Shown here one piece after another: positions 8,065 through 16,023 of a DNA stretch of 37,623 nt. How positions within the stretch are numbered: position 1 is the stretch's first letter; each line of letters begins with the position of its first letter. Source of the stretch: Bacteroidales bacterium (lineage in GTDB: Bacteria; Bacteroidota; Bacteroidia; Bacteroidales; Muribaculaceae); NCBI GenBank assembly GCA_030536615.1, contig JAUNPQ010000016.1:1-37623 (forward strand). Direction: 5' to 3'. The position numbers were made by a program, and so were the translations under genes. The notes below the pieces were generated by a model. It worked only from the letters and a program-made list of their open reading frames with translations. It ran no database searches and was not told the DNA's origin.

Positions 8065-8799
8065 ATGTTCCATTTTTTCACAAAATCCAGACAGCCGATA
8101 ACCTTCTGTTTCTCAACCGATATCCATGCCCACATCATTCCGGGAATAGATGATGGCGCCCCGGTCGCTGAAACATCACTTAAACTGATCGATGCAATGC
8201 ATCACATGGGCATAGACACTATTTTTGCAAGTCCGCACATCGCCGAGGGAGCATTTGAAAACACACGGACGTCAATCACCACGGCTTATGAAACACTTAT
8301 GGCGGCATTGAACCGCACCGGCCGTACGGATGTGGCCATAAAATGCCATGCTGAGAACCGCATTGACAACATGCTGCTTGAGAACATATCTCGCACGGCT
8401 GTCCCCACACTCCCTGACGGGTACGCCCTCATTGAGAATTCTTTCATTCAAGAGCCGTGGAATCTCGAGCAATTGATTTTTGACATGCAGGTAAAAGGCT
8501 ACCGTCCCATTCTGGCACATCCCGAGAGGTTCAGCTACTATGACATGCGACGGCTTAAAAAACTGCATGAACGCATTCCGTTCCAGATAAACATGCTCAG
8601 TTTTGCAGGCTACTACGGCAAAGACATATGCCGCAAGGCCGTGATGCTTGCCCGCGAAGGGTTTGCCGATTTCCTTGGCACAGACATCCACAGCATGCGC
8701 CATATAGACTGCCTGCGCCATTATCTCACAACCTCTGACGCAAAACGTCACCGCGCCGTTTTGGAACGGATTGTCAGGAATGACATCTTCAACATCTGA
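8065..8799 (+). CDS. CpsB/CapC-family PHP-domain tyrosine phosphatase
   Basis: A 244-residue member of the polymerase-and-histidinol-phosphatase (PHP) fold, in the branch of capsule-associated tyrosine phosphatases (CpsB, YwqE). Metal-ligand motifs are in the right order: the DIHAHIIPGIDDGA motif with His21 and His23, ASPH near residue 57, the LAHPERF motif, and the closing GTDIHS. Relatives dephosphorylate the bacterial tyrosine kinase that controls polysaccharide chain length. No kinase or capsule gene is next to it, though glycosyltransferases lie elsewhere in the window. There is no signal peptide; length is normal. Confidence 0.9.
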   Translation: MFHFFTKSRQPITFCFSTDIHAHIIPGIDDGAPVAETSLKLIDAMHHMGIDTIFASPHIAEGAFENTRTSITTAYETLMAALNRTGRTDVAIKCHAENRIDNMLLENISRTAVPTLPDGYALIENSFIQEPWNLEQLIFDMQVKGYRPILAHPERFSYYDMRRLKKLHERIPFQINMLSFAGYYGKDICRKAVMLAREGFADFLGTDIHSMRHIDCLRHYLTTSDAKRHRAVLERIVRNDIFNI

Positions 8800-8850
8800 T
8801 AACCGGCCGGAGCGAGAATAGCATTCGCAAAACAAAAATCTCATTTCTAT

Positions 8851-8892
8851 ATCAATAGCGAATATTTTTTATTAAATTTATTTGCTATTGAT
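8851..8892. repeat. Imperfect 14-bp inverted repeat across the serpin promoter
   Basis: ATCAATAGCGAATA (8851-8864) faces TATTTGCTATTGAT (8879-8892), complementary at 13 of 14 positions with one G-T pair, and separated by a 14-bp AT-only spacer. The -33 TTTG of the serpin promoter (8881-8884) lies inside the right arm. It could be an operator or a weak hairpin after the phosphatase gene. Confidence 0.6.
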
Positions 8893-8912
8893 GTTATTTT
8901 TACATAAATTTG
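8881..8912 (+). promoter_or_regulatory. Bacteroidota-type promoter of the serpin gene
   Basis: A -33 TTTG (8881-8884), a 20-bp spacer and a -7 box TAAATTTG (8905-8912) match the consensus exactly. The implied leader before the serpin ATG at 9145 is unusually long, about 225 nt. Confidence 0.72.
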
Positions 8913-8971
8913 CATCATTGACATCCGGCAGCGCTAAAAATCCGATACCCCATCACAAACACATAATATTT

Positions 8972-9064
8972 ATGAAACCAAAAATCCACCATCTAATCCT
9001 GCCTGCTATGGCAATGATGTACAACATGCAGTACAAAATCCGCATGATAAAACCATTACCATAA
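8972..9064 (+). CDS. Possible 30-codon upstream ORF in the serpin leader
   Basis: An ATG-started frame of 30 codons lies within the long leader between the promoter (8881-8912) and the serpin gene. It reads MKPKIHHLILPAMAMMYNMQ and then ten more residues; it is Met- and Lys-rich. Nothing else supports its translation, and an AT-rich leader of this size can hold such a frame by chance. Confidence 0.15.
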   Translation: MKPKIHHLILPAMAMMYNMQYKIRMIKPLP

Positions 9065-9144
9065 TCCTATAACTGCGCAAAATAAGAAGCAACTACGATC
9101 ATCAATTTAATTATATAACTATTTCTGAATAAATCTATTTGCAT

Positions 9145-10419
9145 ATGAAAACAAGAATATTTATTTATAATCTGCTGACAACAACAGCCATTGCTGTCGC
9201 ATCAATGATGATGTCGGCTTGCAGCAACGATGATGATAATGTAACGCCGCACAAGCAGGAAGCAAAACCGCTCGTAGTAGATGAGGCTCAGAAGACAATT
9301 ATAGCAGCCCACAACAAGTTTGCGCACAACTTCTTTGCATATGCGCTGAAAGCTGCCAACGGTGACAATGTGGCAGTGTCTCCGCTCAGTGCTGAAATAG
9401 CGCTTAGCATGCTTGCCAATGCCGCCGACGGAGAGACGCAGACCGAGCTATTGAATGTTTTGGGATACAGTGACATGACCGCACTGAACAGCTTTAACCG
9501 CTATATGCTGGAAAATCTCCCTATGGTTGATCCCTCTCTTGTCAGACTTGACCTGTGCAATTCCGTTTGGCTGAACAGTGACTGGAATGTGTCATTGACC
9601 CCTGCGTTCACAAATACACTTGACAGTGACTACTCTGCCTCAGTCACATCTCTGCCGTTCAGTAATTTCAATATAAACATCAAAGCCAATGAATGGGTGG
9701 ATGAAAAAACCCAAGGGATGATAAATAAATTTTATGAGGAAGATGAAGATTTGTCCCGACTAAACTTTTCATTGCTCAATGCCATGTATTTCAACGGCAA
9801 ATGGAATGAGAATTGCAAATTCGACAAGAAAAAAACTGAGCCGGCGGATTTTACATATACTGATGAATCAGGAACCAAAGCGACCAAAAAGGTTGAAATG
9901 ATGACCACTATGTATACAGGTTTTGGCTGTGAAAAGCCGGGCGAATATAAGGCTGTAAAGTTATATTATGGACAAAATGCTTTCTACATGCTTATTGTTG
10001 TGCCTGAAGATGGCCAAGACATAAATTATTGCATGTCAAACGCCATGAATGTCAAAGCGCCTGATGTATATTGGCAACCTTATCGGCTCACGCTGAAATT
10101 GCCACGTTTTGAAAATGAAGCAACAATCCAAATGACTCCATTCCTTATAGATGCCGGAATAGACATGGAGAGATGTAATCTTTCTAACGTTCTTAGCGAT
10201 GGAAAACCTGTTATAGATGAGCAAATCTTTATAAAACAATGCACAGCGATAAAGGTATATGAAGAAGGGACTGAGGCAGCCGCTGTAACCGGTATTGACG
10301 GAGTGGGCGCCACACTAATATATCCGTTGACAGTGACAGCAGACCGTCCGTTCGGCTATGCTATTGTGGAAAAGGAAAGCAATACAATCATTATGATGGG
10401 AGCATTCCAGAAACCATAA
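9145..10419 (+). CDS. Surface lipoprotein serpin (serine/cysteine protease inhibitor)
   Basis: A 424-residue serpin behind a lipoprotein signal: MMSAC places the acylated Cys at residue 26, followed by SNDDDN, an acidic run like the export signal of surface-displayed Bacteroidota lipoproteins. The serpin core covers about 50-424. The reactive-centre-loop hinge EEGTEAAAVTGI (from residue 373) keeps Thr at P14 and small residues at P12-P9, the pattern of inhibitory serpins; the scissile region is near VGATL. The C-terminal serpin signature DRPFGYAIVEKESNTIIMMG is intact. I chose ATG 9145 over an in-frame TTG six bases upstream. A strong terminator follows (10441-10480). Confidence 0.93.
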   Translation: MKTRIFIYNLLTTTAIAVASMMMSACSNDDDNVTPHKQEAKPLVVDEAQKTIIAAHNKFAHNFFAYALKAANGDNVAVSPLSAEIALSMLANAADGETQTELLNVLGYSDMTALNSFNRYMLENLPMVDPSLVRLDLCNSVWLNSDWNVSLTPAFTNTLDSDYSASVTSLPFSNFNINIKANEWVDEKTQGMINKFYEEDEDLSRLNFSLLNAMYFNGKWNENCKFDKKKTEPADFTYTDESGTKATKKVEMMTTMYTGFGCEKPGEYKAVKLYYGQNAFYMLIVVPEDGQDINYCMSNAMNVKAPDVYWQPYRLTLKLPRFENEATIQMTPFLIDAGIDMERCNLSNVLSDGKPVIDEQIFIKQCTAIKVYEEGTEAAAVTGIDGVGATLIYPLTVTADRPFGYAIVEKESNTIIMMGAFQKP

Positions 10420-10440
10420 TCAAGTTACCTATATACAATC

Positions 10441-10480
10441 ACAGCCCCATGACCATTTTTCCGGTCATGGGGCTGTCCTT
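10441..10480 (+). terminator. Strong intrinsic terminator of the serpin gene
   Basis: A perfect 14-bp stem (10441-10454 with 10463-10476), an 8-nt loop, then CCTTTT. It lies 22 bp beyond the serpin stop and 31 bp before the convergent stop of the glycosidase gene. The T-rich side favours the plus strand. Confidence 0.88.
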
Positions 10481-10510
10481 TTGTCAGGCGTAATTGTCTG
10501 TCAGAAGTGA

Positions 10511-12784
10511 TCAGCGGCGCTCCAGACGCACTCCGTCAACGAGTGCGTGGTTGCTCTCGCGGTTCATGTTCTCGTTATAGGGCCGTAACTCAAGAAGCAA
10601 GGTGTGTTTGCCGGCAGTCAACGGGACTTTGAGACTGTTTGTCATGCCCCAGTCTGACCAGTTTGCGCGTCCACGATGCGGCATGACTACTGTCCCGACA
10701 TCATTGCCGTCAACAACAAGAGTACGGATGGCACAACGGTTTTCCGTGTTGACCGGGCCGTTGCCGTTGGCATAACGGAAAGAGATAAAATAATCGCCGG
10801 CGGCATCAACTTCAACAGGGATTGTAAGTGTTGAAGCAATATGGTCTGTCTCTGTAAAACCGTTTCCTTTGTAGCCGGCAACAGAATATGTCGGTTTGTA
10901 GACAATTTCTTCTGAATCCATATCTGTTCTTTCGCCGGGGATGTCAAACCATTTTGCCGGACGTGTTGACACCGGTTCGGAAGCAAAGCCCTCAATGCCT
11001 TTATCGCTGAGCGCAATCACCTGATATTCTCCGGGCAACGAAGCATCATAGACAGTGGTATGCACAGTGTCGGCACGTTGGCCGTCGCGAACAATCACAT
11101 ATGTGTCAACATATTCAATGGGCTGCCATTCAAGCATATTGCCGTTGAGACGCGCAATGGGCGTAAGCGGAGCCTTGACATTCGCCACTTCATTGATCTG
11201 CATAGGCGCTATGGGTTTATCGGCCATCACAATCTCAATTTTCAATTTGCGTCCACGGTTTTTCTCGGCCTGACGCACACTTATGAGCGGCTCTTGTCTG
11301 TGGCCGTCAACGGTGAATGAGGCAATGCTGTCACCATATCCTTTCACAGTTATGTCAAGGCGCACACCACGGTAATTGAAGTTTTCAAGTGTGCGCACGG
11401 CATTCATGGCCTCAGGCACAAAGGGATGGAACGCAAGTCCTTTTTCTGTAAAATCAATGCCAAAAAGAATCTTATGGGTGATTGCCAGATTACCGGACAG
11501 GCACCAGAGCATGTTTGACGAGTTGAGTTCTGTGGCTATGTCGCCGTTGTCAAGGTTAAAGTTCTCCTTGTTGGTGGCAAACAGTGCAGCGGGGCGAAAT
11601 ACGGAGCCTATTGCCTGAAGCGTTCCGGCCTCATTGCCGGCTTTGGCATTGGCGATGGCCCACCATGCTCCCACCCATGGCCAAAGGGCATTGTTATGGT
11701 ATGCGGGCATATCCGCTATCTGTGGAAAAAAGATAGCGGAGCCGAAAGGAGTTACGGGATTATGCTCTGTGATGGTACGGGCGCGATCGTTGCCGGCCAC
11801 GTCCCAGACAATTGCCAGAGACTCGCCAAGTGTCTCGGCCCGCGGATTGGCAATGAGGTTGTCGCGTCCATAGCGGAACATGTCGTAATAGCCTTTCTCT
11901 TCATTCCAAAGCACATTGTTTATGGCATCGGAGAGTTTGCGCGCCTGTGAGGCAGCATCGGCTGAAACTTTCTTATGGCCCAGAATGTCCGCTATTTTAG
12001 ACAGAACAGTCCATGCCTGCGCATGTACAACTGATGTGCCGAGAGCTTCCGAGCGGTATATGTCGGCGGTCTGCATCCACTTGGGATAGCTCTGCTCACG
12101 CCAGTCAATAAATGAAGTCTCGCCGCGCACAAGACCGCTGTCATCAGCGTAAAGGCGCGAATCACGGTCATCATACAGTGATTTTTTTATAATCGGATAA
12201 ATGGTCTCAAGCCACTGCCGGTCACCGGTAACAAGATAATACTCATATGCAGCCACAGCCCATATCATGCGGTCAGTAGACACGGGCCAGGCGCCTCCCG
12301 AGCCGGTATCCTGTATTATACGACCCAGAGGATCAATCTTTTTCATGAGTGAGATGCGCGTGGCTTCCGGCTGCATATATGCCATGGAGAGCAGTATGGA
12401 ATAGCTGACATCACGGGTCCAGACACCGGCCCATTCCTTTCCGGTGCGCAAGGTGGTGTCAGGCTCAACGGCATTCACCATTTCATCAAGGCCCATGTTG
12501 TATATTGCACGATGCAAGGTGTTCGGAGTGATCAGACGCGGATAACCGCTGATGTCATTTTTCAGGCGCCAGGTTTTGTCAATACCCATATAATAGCCGG
12601 GCTGAGCCGAATATGTTGACACAATGACCGTGTCTGAAGGTGCAGTGGCCATGTAGACGCCCTGGGTAATGGTATCACCGCTCCACACATATGCCGGTGT
12701 ACGGATTATTTCTGAGGAACGTGCAGCGGTGGCACCAGTGAAAGTGGCGCAGGCACACGCCAATGCCAAAATTTTTATTCTCAT
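10511..12784 (-). CDS. Secreted six-hairpin (alpha/alpha)6-barrel glycoside hydrolase with C-terminal beta-sandwich
   Basis: A 757-residue secreted protein. Residues 1-21 form a signal peptide. The region of about 100-465 has the pattern of six-hairpin glycosidases: WAGVWTRDVSYSILLSMAY, an SGGAWPVSTDRMIWAVAAYEYY stretch, repeated aromatic helices, and YHNNALWPWVGAWWAIA. This resembles MGH1/GH63-like and debranching-type clans, but I cannot assign a GH family. A short fibronectin-like segment (about 545-605) and a C-terminal jelly-roll resembling CBM6/CBM35 modules (about 625-757, ending HALVDGVRLERR) follow. No SusC/SusD pair is adjacent, so it is not in a classical polysaccharide locus. Its promoter is at 12820-12851. 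Confidence 0.78.
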   Translation of the reverse strand: MRIKILALACACATFTGATAARSSEIIRTPAYVWSGDTITQGVYMATAPSDTVIVSTYSAQPGYYMGIDKTWRLKNDISGYPRLITPNTLHRAIYNMGLDEMVNAVEPDTTLRTGKEWAGVWTRDVSYSILLSMAYMQPEATRISLMKKIDPLGRIIQDTGSGGAWPVSTDRMIWAVAAYEYYLVTGDRQWLETIYPIIKKSLYDDRDSRLYADDSGLVRGETSFIDWREQSYPKWMQTADIYRSEALGTSVVHAQAWTVLSKIADILGHKKVSADAASQARKLSDAINNVLWNEEKGYYDMFRYGRDNLIANPRAETLGESLAIVWDVAGNDRARTITEHNPVTPFGSAIFFPQIADMPAYHNNALWPWVGAWWAIANAKAGNEAGTLQAIGSVFRPAALFATNKENFNLDNGDIATELNSSNMLWCLSGNLAITHKILFGIDFTEKGLAFHPFVPEAMNAVRTLENFNYRGVRLDITVKGYGDSIASFTVDGHRQEPLISVRQAEKNRGRKLKIEIVMADKPIAPMQINEVANVKAPLTPIARLNGNMLEWQPIEYVDTYVIVRDGQRADTVHTTVYDASLPGEYQVIALSDKGIEGFASEPVSTRPAKWFDIPGERTDMDSEEIVYKPTYSVAGYKGNGFTETDHIASTLTIPVEVDAAGDYFISFRYANGNGPVNTENRCAIRTLVVDGNDVGTVVMPHRGRANWSDWGMTNSLKVPLTAGKHTLLLELRPYNENMNRESNHALVDGVRLERR

Positions 12785-12819
12785 GGTAATCTCTTTGGTT
12801 ATGTTATTTCTTTACACTG

Positions 12820-12851
12820 CAAAGTTACAAATAAGCCGGTGCAATGCCAAA
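12820..12851 (-). promoter_or_regulatory. Bacteroidota-type promoter of the glycosidase gene
   Basis: Minus-strand TTTG (12851-12848), a 20-bp spacer and TAACTTTG (12827-12820) match the consensus. The leader would be about 30 nt. A perfect inverted repeat (12889-12908) lies about 40 bp upstream. Confidence 0.75.
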
Positions 12852-12888
12852 TCCAATCCGGGCATTTCCGTGGCGAAAATATTTAGAG

Positions 12889-12908
12889 GGTCGTACAAAT
12901 GTACGACC
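12889..12908. repeat. Perfect 9-2-9 palindrome upstream of the glycosidase promoter
   Basis: GGTCGTACAAATGTACGACC is two perfectly complementary 9-bp arms around AA. It lies 38 bp upstream of the -33 element of the glycosidase promoter, a position suited to an activator or other dimeric regulator. It has no U-tract and is not a convincing terminator. Confidence 0.7.
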
Positions 12909-12925
12909 ATCCTATCTACAATGCA

Positions 12926-12959
12926 GATCAAGCCCGAGGCCGAAACCCCGGGCTTGATC
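12926..12959 (-). terminator. Hairpin downstream of the leucine-rich-repeat gene
   Basis: A perfect 11-bp stem (12926-12936 with 12949-12959) starts 36 bp after the stop codon of the LRR gene. It is GC-rich but lacks a U-tract on either strand, so it may be a 3'-end stabiliser or a weak terminator. Confidence 0.55.
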
Positions 12960-12994
12960 ATCTTATCTATTTATCCGTATTATTGTGTCATAGT

Positions 12995-14053
12995 TCAGAA
13001 GTTCCACTGGCAGGCAACCATTGTCAGGTTGGGACAAGCCATTGTGCGGAGATCAATGATCTGGTTGTAACGGCAGTTGATATAGGTCAGAGCCTGATCA
13101 AATGATACGTCGAGTGTGGTAAGTTCGTTGTTGTTGCAAAGCAGACGCTGCAGGAAAGTCTGGTTGGAAAGGTCCAGAGAAGTCAGGTCATTGTATGAGC
13201 AGTCAATGAACTGGATGCGCGGGCACTCGCTGATTGACAGTTCGGTAAGATCGTTATAGGAGCATACCAGGTCAAGAAGCACTGCGCAGTTGCGCACGCC
13301 AAGGGTCTTCATATTGTTGTCCGTGCAGACAAATGTTGACAGAGAGGGCAGACCGGAAACAATCATGTTTGATATGTTGTTGCCGTCAAGGTTCACATTG
13401 GCAAGGTTCTCGACGCCACTGAATGTGAGGCCTGTAAGTTTGTTATATCCGGCATAGAGGTTCTTGAGGGCGGTGCAGTTGTCTATAACGAGGCTTTCCA
13501 GGCGGTTGCCCTGACAGTTAAGTGTCTGGAGTGTGGGAGAGGCGCTCAGGTTCAGCTCAACAAATAGATTGTTAGACAGGTTGAGTGATTTCAGCACGGG
13601 GACATTTGAGATGTCAATGTCTGTCAGGCGGTTGTTGTTGACAGACACGTCTGTCAGCTGCGGGCAATTGGTAAGGTTGACATCGGTGAGTTTGTTGCGT
13701 GACACATTCACGTCAGTCAGAGCGGGGTCATTGGCGGTTGTCACTGATGTGAGCTTGTTACGTGACACATCCACTTTGCGCAATGCGGTGAATCCTGACA
13801 GGTTGAGATCACCGGCAAGTTTCTTGTCTTTCCACTTGATTTCAACCACGTGTCCGTTTTCAACAGTGACGCCCTCCCATGTAGAAGCATCTTTCAGATT
13901 GGTGATCTTAAGTGCCTGAGCGTTTGATGCGTCTTTCTCAGCAGGAGCTGACAGGAACGTCTGGAGCTGTTTCAGCTCGTTTTTACTGATGTTCTGGGCG
14001 AAGGCCATCGAGGTTCCGAGAGTGACGGCCAACAGTAATACGGCTTTTTTCAT
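12995..14053 (-). CDS. Secreted leucine-rich-repeat protein with exact 21-residue repeats
   Basis: A 352-residue protein with a signal peptide (1-19, cleaved after AFA). Residues about 52-88 (DASTWEGVTVENGHVVEIKW and on) look like the N-terminal cap of leucine-rich repeats. From residue 90 to 341 there are twelve consecutive repeats, each exactly 21 residues, of the form xLxxLxxSxNxLTxLxLxxCP, with a partial thirteenth (342-352) ending ACQWNF. This is a surface or periplasmic binding scaffold; the partner is unknown. There is no lipobox or recognisable sorting domain. It is downstream of dnaB on the same strand (191-bp gap) and shows no clear consensus promoter of its own. Confidence 0.88.
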   Translation of the reverse strand: MKKAVLLLAVTLGTSMAFAQNISKNELKQLQTFLSAPAEKDASNAQALKITNLKDASTWEGVTVENGHVVEIKWKDKKLAGDLNLSGFTALRKVDVSRNKLTSVTTANDPALTDVNVSRNKLTDVNLTNCPQLTDVSVNNNRLTDIDISNVPVLKSLNLSNNLFVELNLSASPTLQTLNCQGNRLESLVIDNCTALKNLYAGYNKLTGLTFSGVENLANVNLDGNNISNMIVSGLPSLSTFVCTDNNMKTLGVRNCAVLLDLVCSYNDLTELSISECPRIQFIDCSYNDLTSLDLSNQTFLQRLLCNNNELTTLDVSFDQALTYINCRYNQIIDLRTMACPNLTMVACQWNF

Positions 14054-14244
14054 AATGTTGATGTTGTGTGTTTTGTATGTTGAATGTTATCTGTGTGACA
14101 TCGTGAGAGATCTGAGCCATTCTTCTCTTCTCCGATGTCTGATTAGATAACAAGACAACACGCGCAAAGGTTTGTTCGCGCACAAAATTTTTCCGTATAA
14201 AAATCTGTTGGCTATAATTGACTGGCAGACACAGACGTTTCAGG

Positions 14245-15795
14245 TCAGAACGGGGTTGCGTCATCAGAGGCTGTAAGCGCACCCTCCCCGCCGCTGAATG
14301 GTGATGCCAGAGAGATGTCAGTCATCGGAGCCGGCGCGCCGGCAGTAGCATTGAGGCGGCTTCCCACTGACGCCATCTTGGACGGTACACCGGGATCATC
14401 GTCCCAGTTCTCGAAGCGTGCATACTGCGCCCGGAAACGCAACTGTATGTCCTCTACAGAACCGCTGCGGTGCTTGGCGATGATAAACTCCGCTTTGCCG
14501 CGTATGTCATTGCCGTTGGCATCAGTATCGGAATGCAGGTAATACTCCGGACGGTGTATGAAGCACACAATGTCCGCATCCTGCTCAATAGCGCCTGACT
14601 CACGGAGGTCGCTGAGCTGGGGGCGTTTGCCATCGGTGCGGCTCTCCACAGAACGGTTGAGCTGCGAGAGGGCGATGATGGGGATGTTCAACTCCTTGGC
14701 AAGCTGTTTCAAAGAGCGCGAGATCATGCTGACTTCCTGCTCACGTGACCCGAACTTCATCCCTGAGGCGTTCATGAGCTGCAGATAGTCTATGATGATC
14801 ATCTTTATATTGTGTTCGCGCGCCAGACGCATCGCTTTTGTGCGCAATTCAAAGATTGACAGAGAGGGTGTGTCATCAATATACAGGGGAGCACCGTTCA
14901 GATATTTTATACGGGCCATGAGCTGATCCCATTCCAAAGGCGAGAGTTGGCCGCTTTTTATCTTGCCGCCGTCCAGTTCACACACATTGCTTATAAGACG
15001 GTTTACAAGCTGCAGGTTGCTCATCTCAAGCGAGAACACTGCTATCGGAGTATTGTAGTTTACTGCCATGTTCTTGGCCATGGAGAGCACAAAAGCGGTC
15101 TTACCCATTGCCGGACGTGCCGCAATGATTATGAGATCACTGTTCTGCCATCCGCTTGTCACTTTGTCAAGCTTGTGATATCCTGTCTCCAGCCCTGACA
15201 ACCCCGATGTGCGGTTGGCGGCATTCTGTATCTGCTGCAGAGCCTGAGAGATGACCGGATCAATCTGGGTGACATCTTTCTTGACATTGCGCTGGGATAT
15301 CTCGAACAGTTTGCCCTCGGCCTCCTGCAGAAGGTCCTCCACATCGTTGCTCTCATCATAGGCTTTCCCCTCGATGTTTGAGGCAAAGGCAATAAGTTCG
15401 CGGGCAAGGTACTTCTGTGCCACTATGCGGGCATGGAACTCCACATGTGCCGCCGAGCTGACGCGTGAAGTAAGCTCGGTGATGAACACGGCATCGCCGG
15501 CCTCTTTGAGAGTGCCGTTGAGGCGCAACTGCTCTGTCACCGTGAGCATGTCAATGGGCCTCTGGGCGGCGCCAAGAGTCTGGATTGCCTCATATATCAG
15601 GCGGTTGGCGGGTTCATAGAAGCATTCGGGTTTCAGCAGATCACACACGGTGGCATAGGCGTCTTTCTCAAGCATAAGCGCGCCCAGCACCGCTTCCTCA
15701 AGTTCCTTGTCGCGGGGTGCTATCCTTCCCAATTTGTCTCCGACATTTAAAACCGGATTTTTCTGTTTGCCATATGCATTGTTCTGTGAGGCCAT
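14245..15795 (-). CDS. dnaB: Replicative DNA helicase DnaB
   Basis: A 516-residue replicative helicase. The N-terminal helical domain (about 28-135, APRDKELEEAVLGALML) binds primase and the loader; the RecA-like motor domain follows the linker at about 190. The Walker A motif ARPAMGKT is at 226-233, the Walker B-like MIIIDYLQLM near 335, and the arginine-finger region includes KRPQLSDLRESGAIEQDAD. A disordered tail rich in Ala, Gly and Ser ends the protein. It is a full-length, ordinary member with no intein. The promoter is at 15840-15870. Confidence 0.97.
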   Translation of the reverse strand: MASQNNAYGKQKNPVLNVGDKLGRIAPRDKELEEAVLGALMLEKDAYATVCDLLKPECFYEPANRLIYEAIQTLGAAQRPIDMLTVTEQLRLNGTLKEAGDAVFITELTSRVSSAAHVEFHARIVAQKYLARELIAFASNIEGKAYDESNDVEDLLQEAEGKLFEISQRNVKKDVTQIDPVISQALQQIQNAANRTSGLSGLETGYHKLDKVTSGWQNSDLIIIAARPAMGKTAFVLSMAKNMAVNYNTPIAVFSLEMSNLQLVNRLISNVCELDGGKIKSGQLSPLEWDQLMARIKYLNGAPLYIDDTPSLSIFELRTKAMRLAREHNIKMIIIDYLQLMNASGMKFGSREQEVSMISRSLKQLAKELNIPIIALSQLNRSVESRTDGKRPQLSDLRESGAIEQDADIVCFIHRPEYYLHSDTDANGNDIRGKAEFIIAKHRSGSVEDIQLRFRAQYARFENWDDDPGVPSKMASVGSRLNATAGAPAPMTDISLASPFSGGEGALTASDDATPF

Positions 15796-15839
15796 ACCGT
15801 TAATCTTGAATTTTTTTCATACCTTTGCGCATCAGAATG

Positions 15840-15870
15840 CAAAGGTACAAGTTTTAGGCAAGTGTTCAAA
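15840..15870 (-). promoter_or_regulatory. Bacteroidota-type promoter of dnaB
   Basis: Minus-strand TTTG (15870-15867), a 19-bp spacer and TACCTTTG (15847-15840) match the consensus, about 45 bp upstream of the dnaB start. Confidence 0.72.
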
Positions 15871-15890
15871 ATTAATTTAGAATTATAACC

Positions 15891-15955
15891 GATGCATGCA
15901 ACCTCCACCCTGCTTCTGTCCGCGGGTTATGAGGCCGGGCAAACCTTAATGCATC
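15891..15955 (+). ncRNA. Candidate structured RNA leader of nhaA
   Basis: Nested complementary segments can fold: an outer 7-bp stem (15891-15897 with 15949-15955), a 4-bp stem (15902-15905 with 15931-15934), and an inner CCC/GGG plus GC/GC stem with one bulged T (15908-15913 with 15922-15926) closing an 8-nt loop. It ends 68 nt before the nhaA start. I cannot match it to a known riboswitch consensus. Confidence 0.3.
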
Positions 15956-16023
15956 ACGTTTGTTACACATAAAACACGGCAGCATGCCGGCATAAGACAC
16001 ATAATTTCCAACAGGACAACACA

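Noticed and set aside
8272-8844. A 190-codon minus-strand frame opposite the PHP phosphatase
   Set aside because: It is antisense to a gene with all metal-ligand motifs in place and has no family resemblance.
14097-14139. GACATCG ... CGATGTC inverted repeat upstream of the LRR gene as a dnaB terminator
   Set aside because: The stem is 7 bp with an unpaired, loosely complementary interior and no U-tract on the minus strand; too weak to call.
15820-15847. Facing ACCTTTGC and GCAAAGGT arms that look like divergent -7 boxes or an operator near dnaB
   Set aside because: Only the minus-strand box has a -33 partner at the right distance; the plus-strand box has none and points into the dnaB leader and away from any near gene start, so the symmetry is probably chance.
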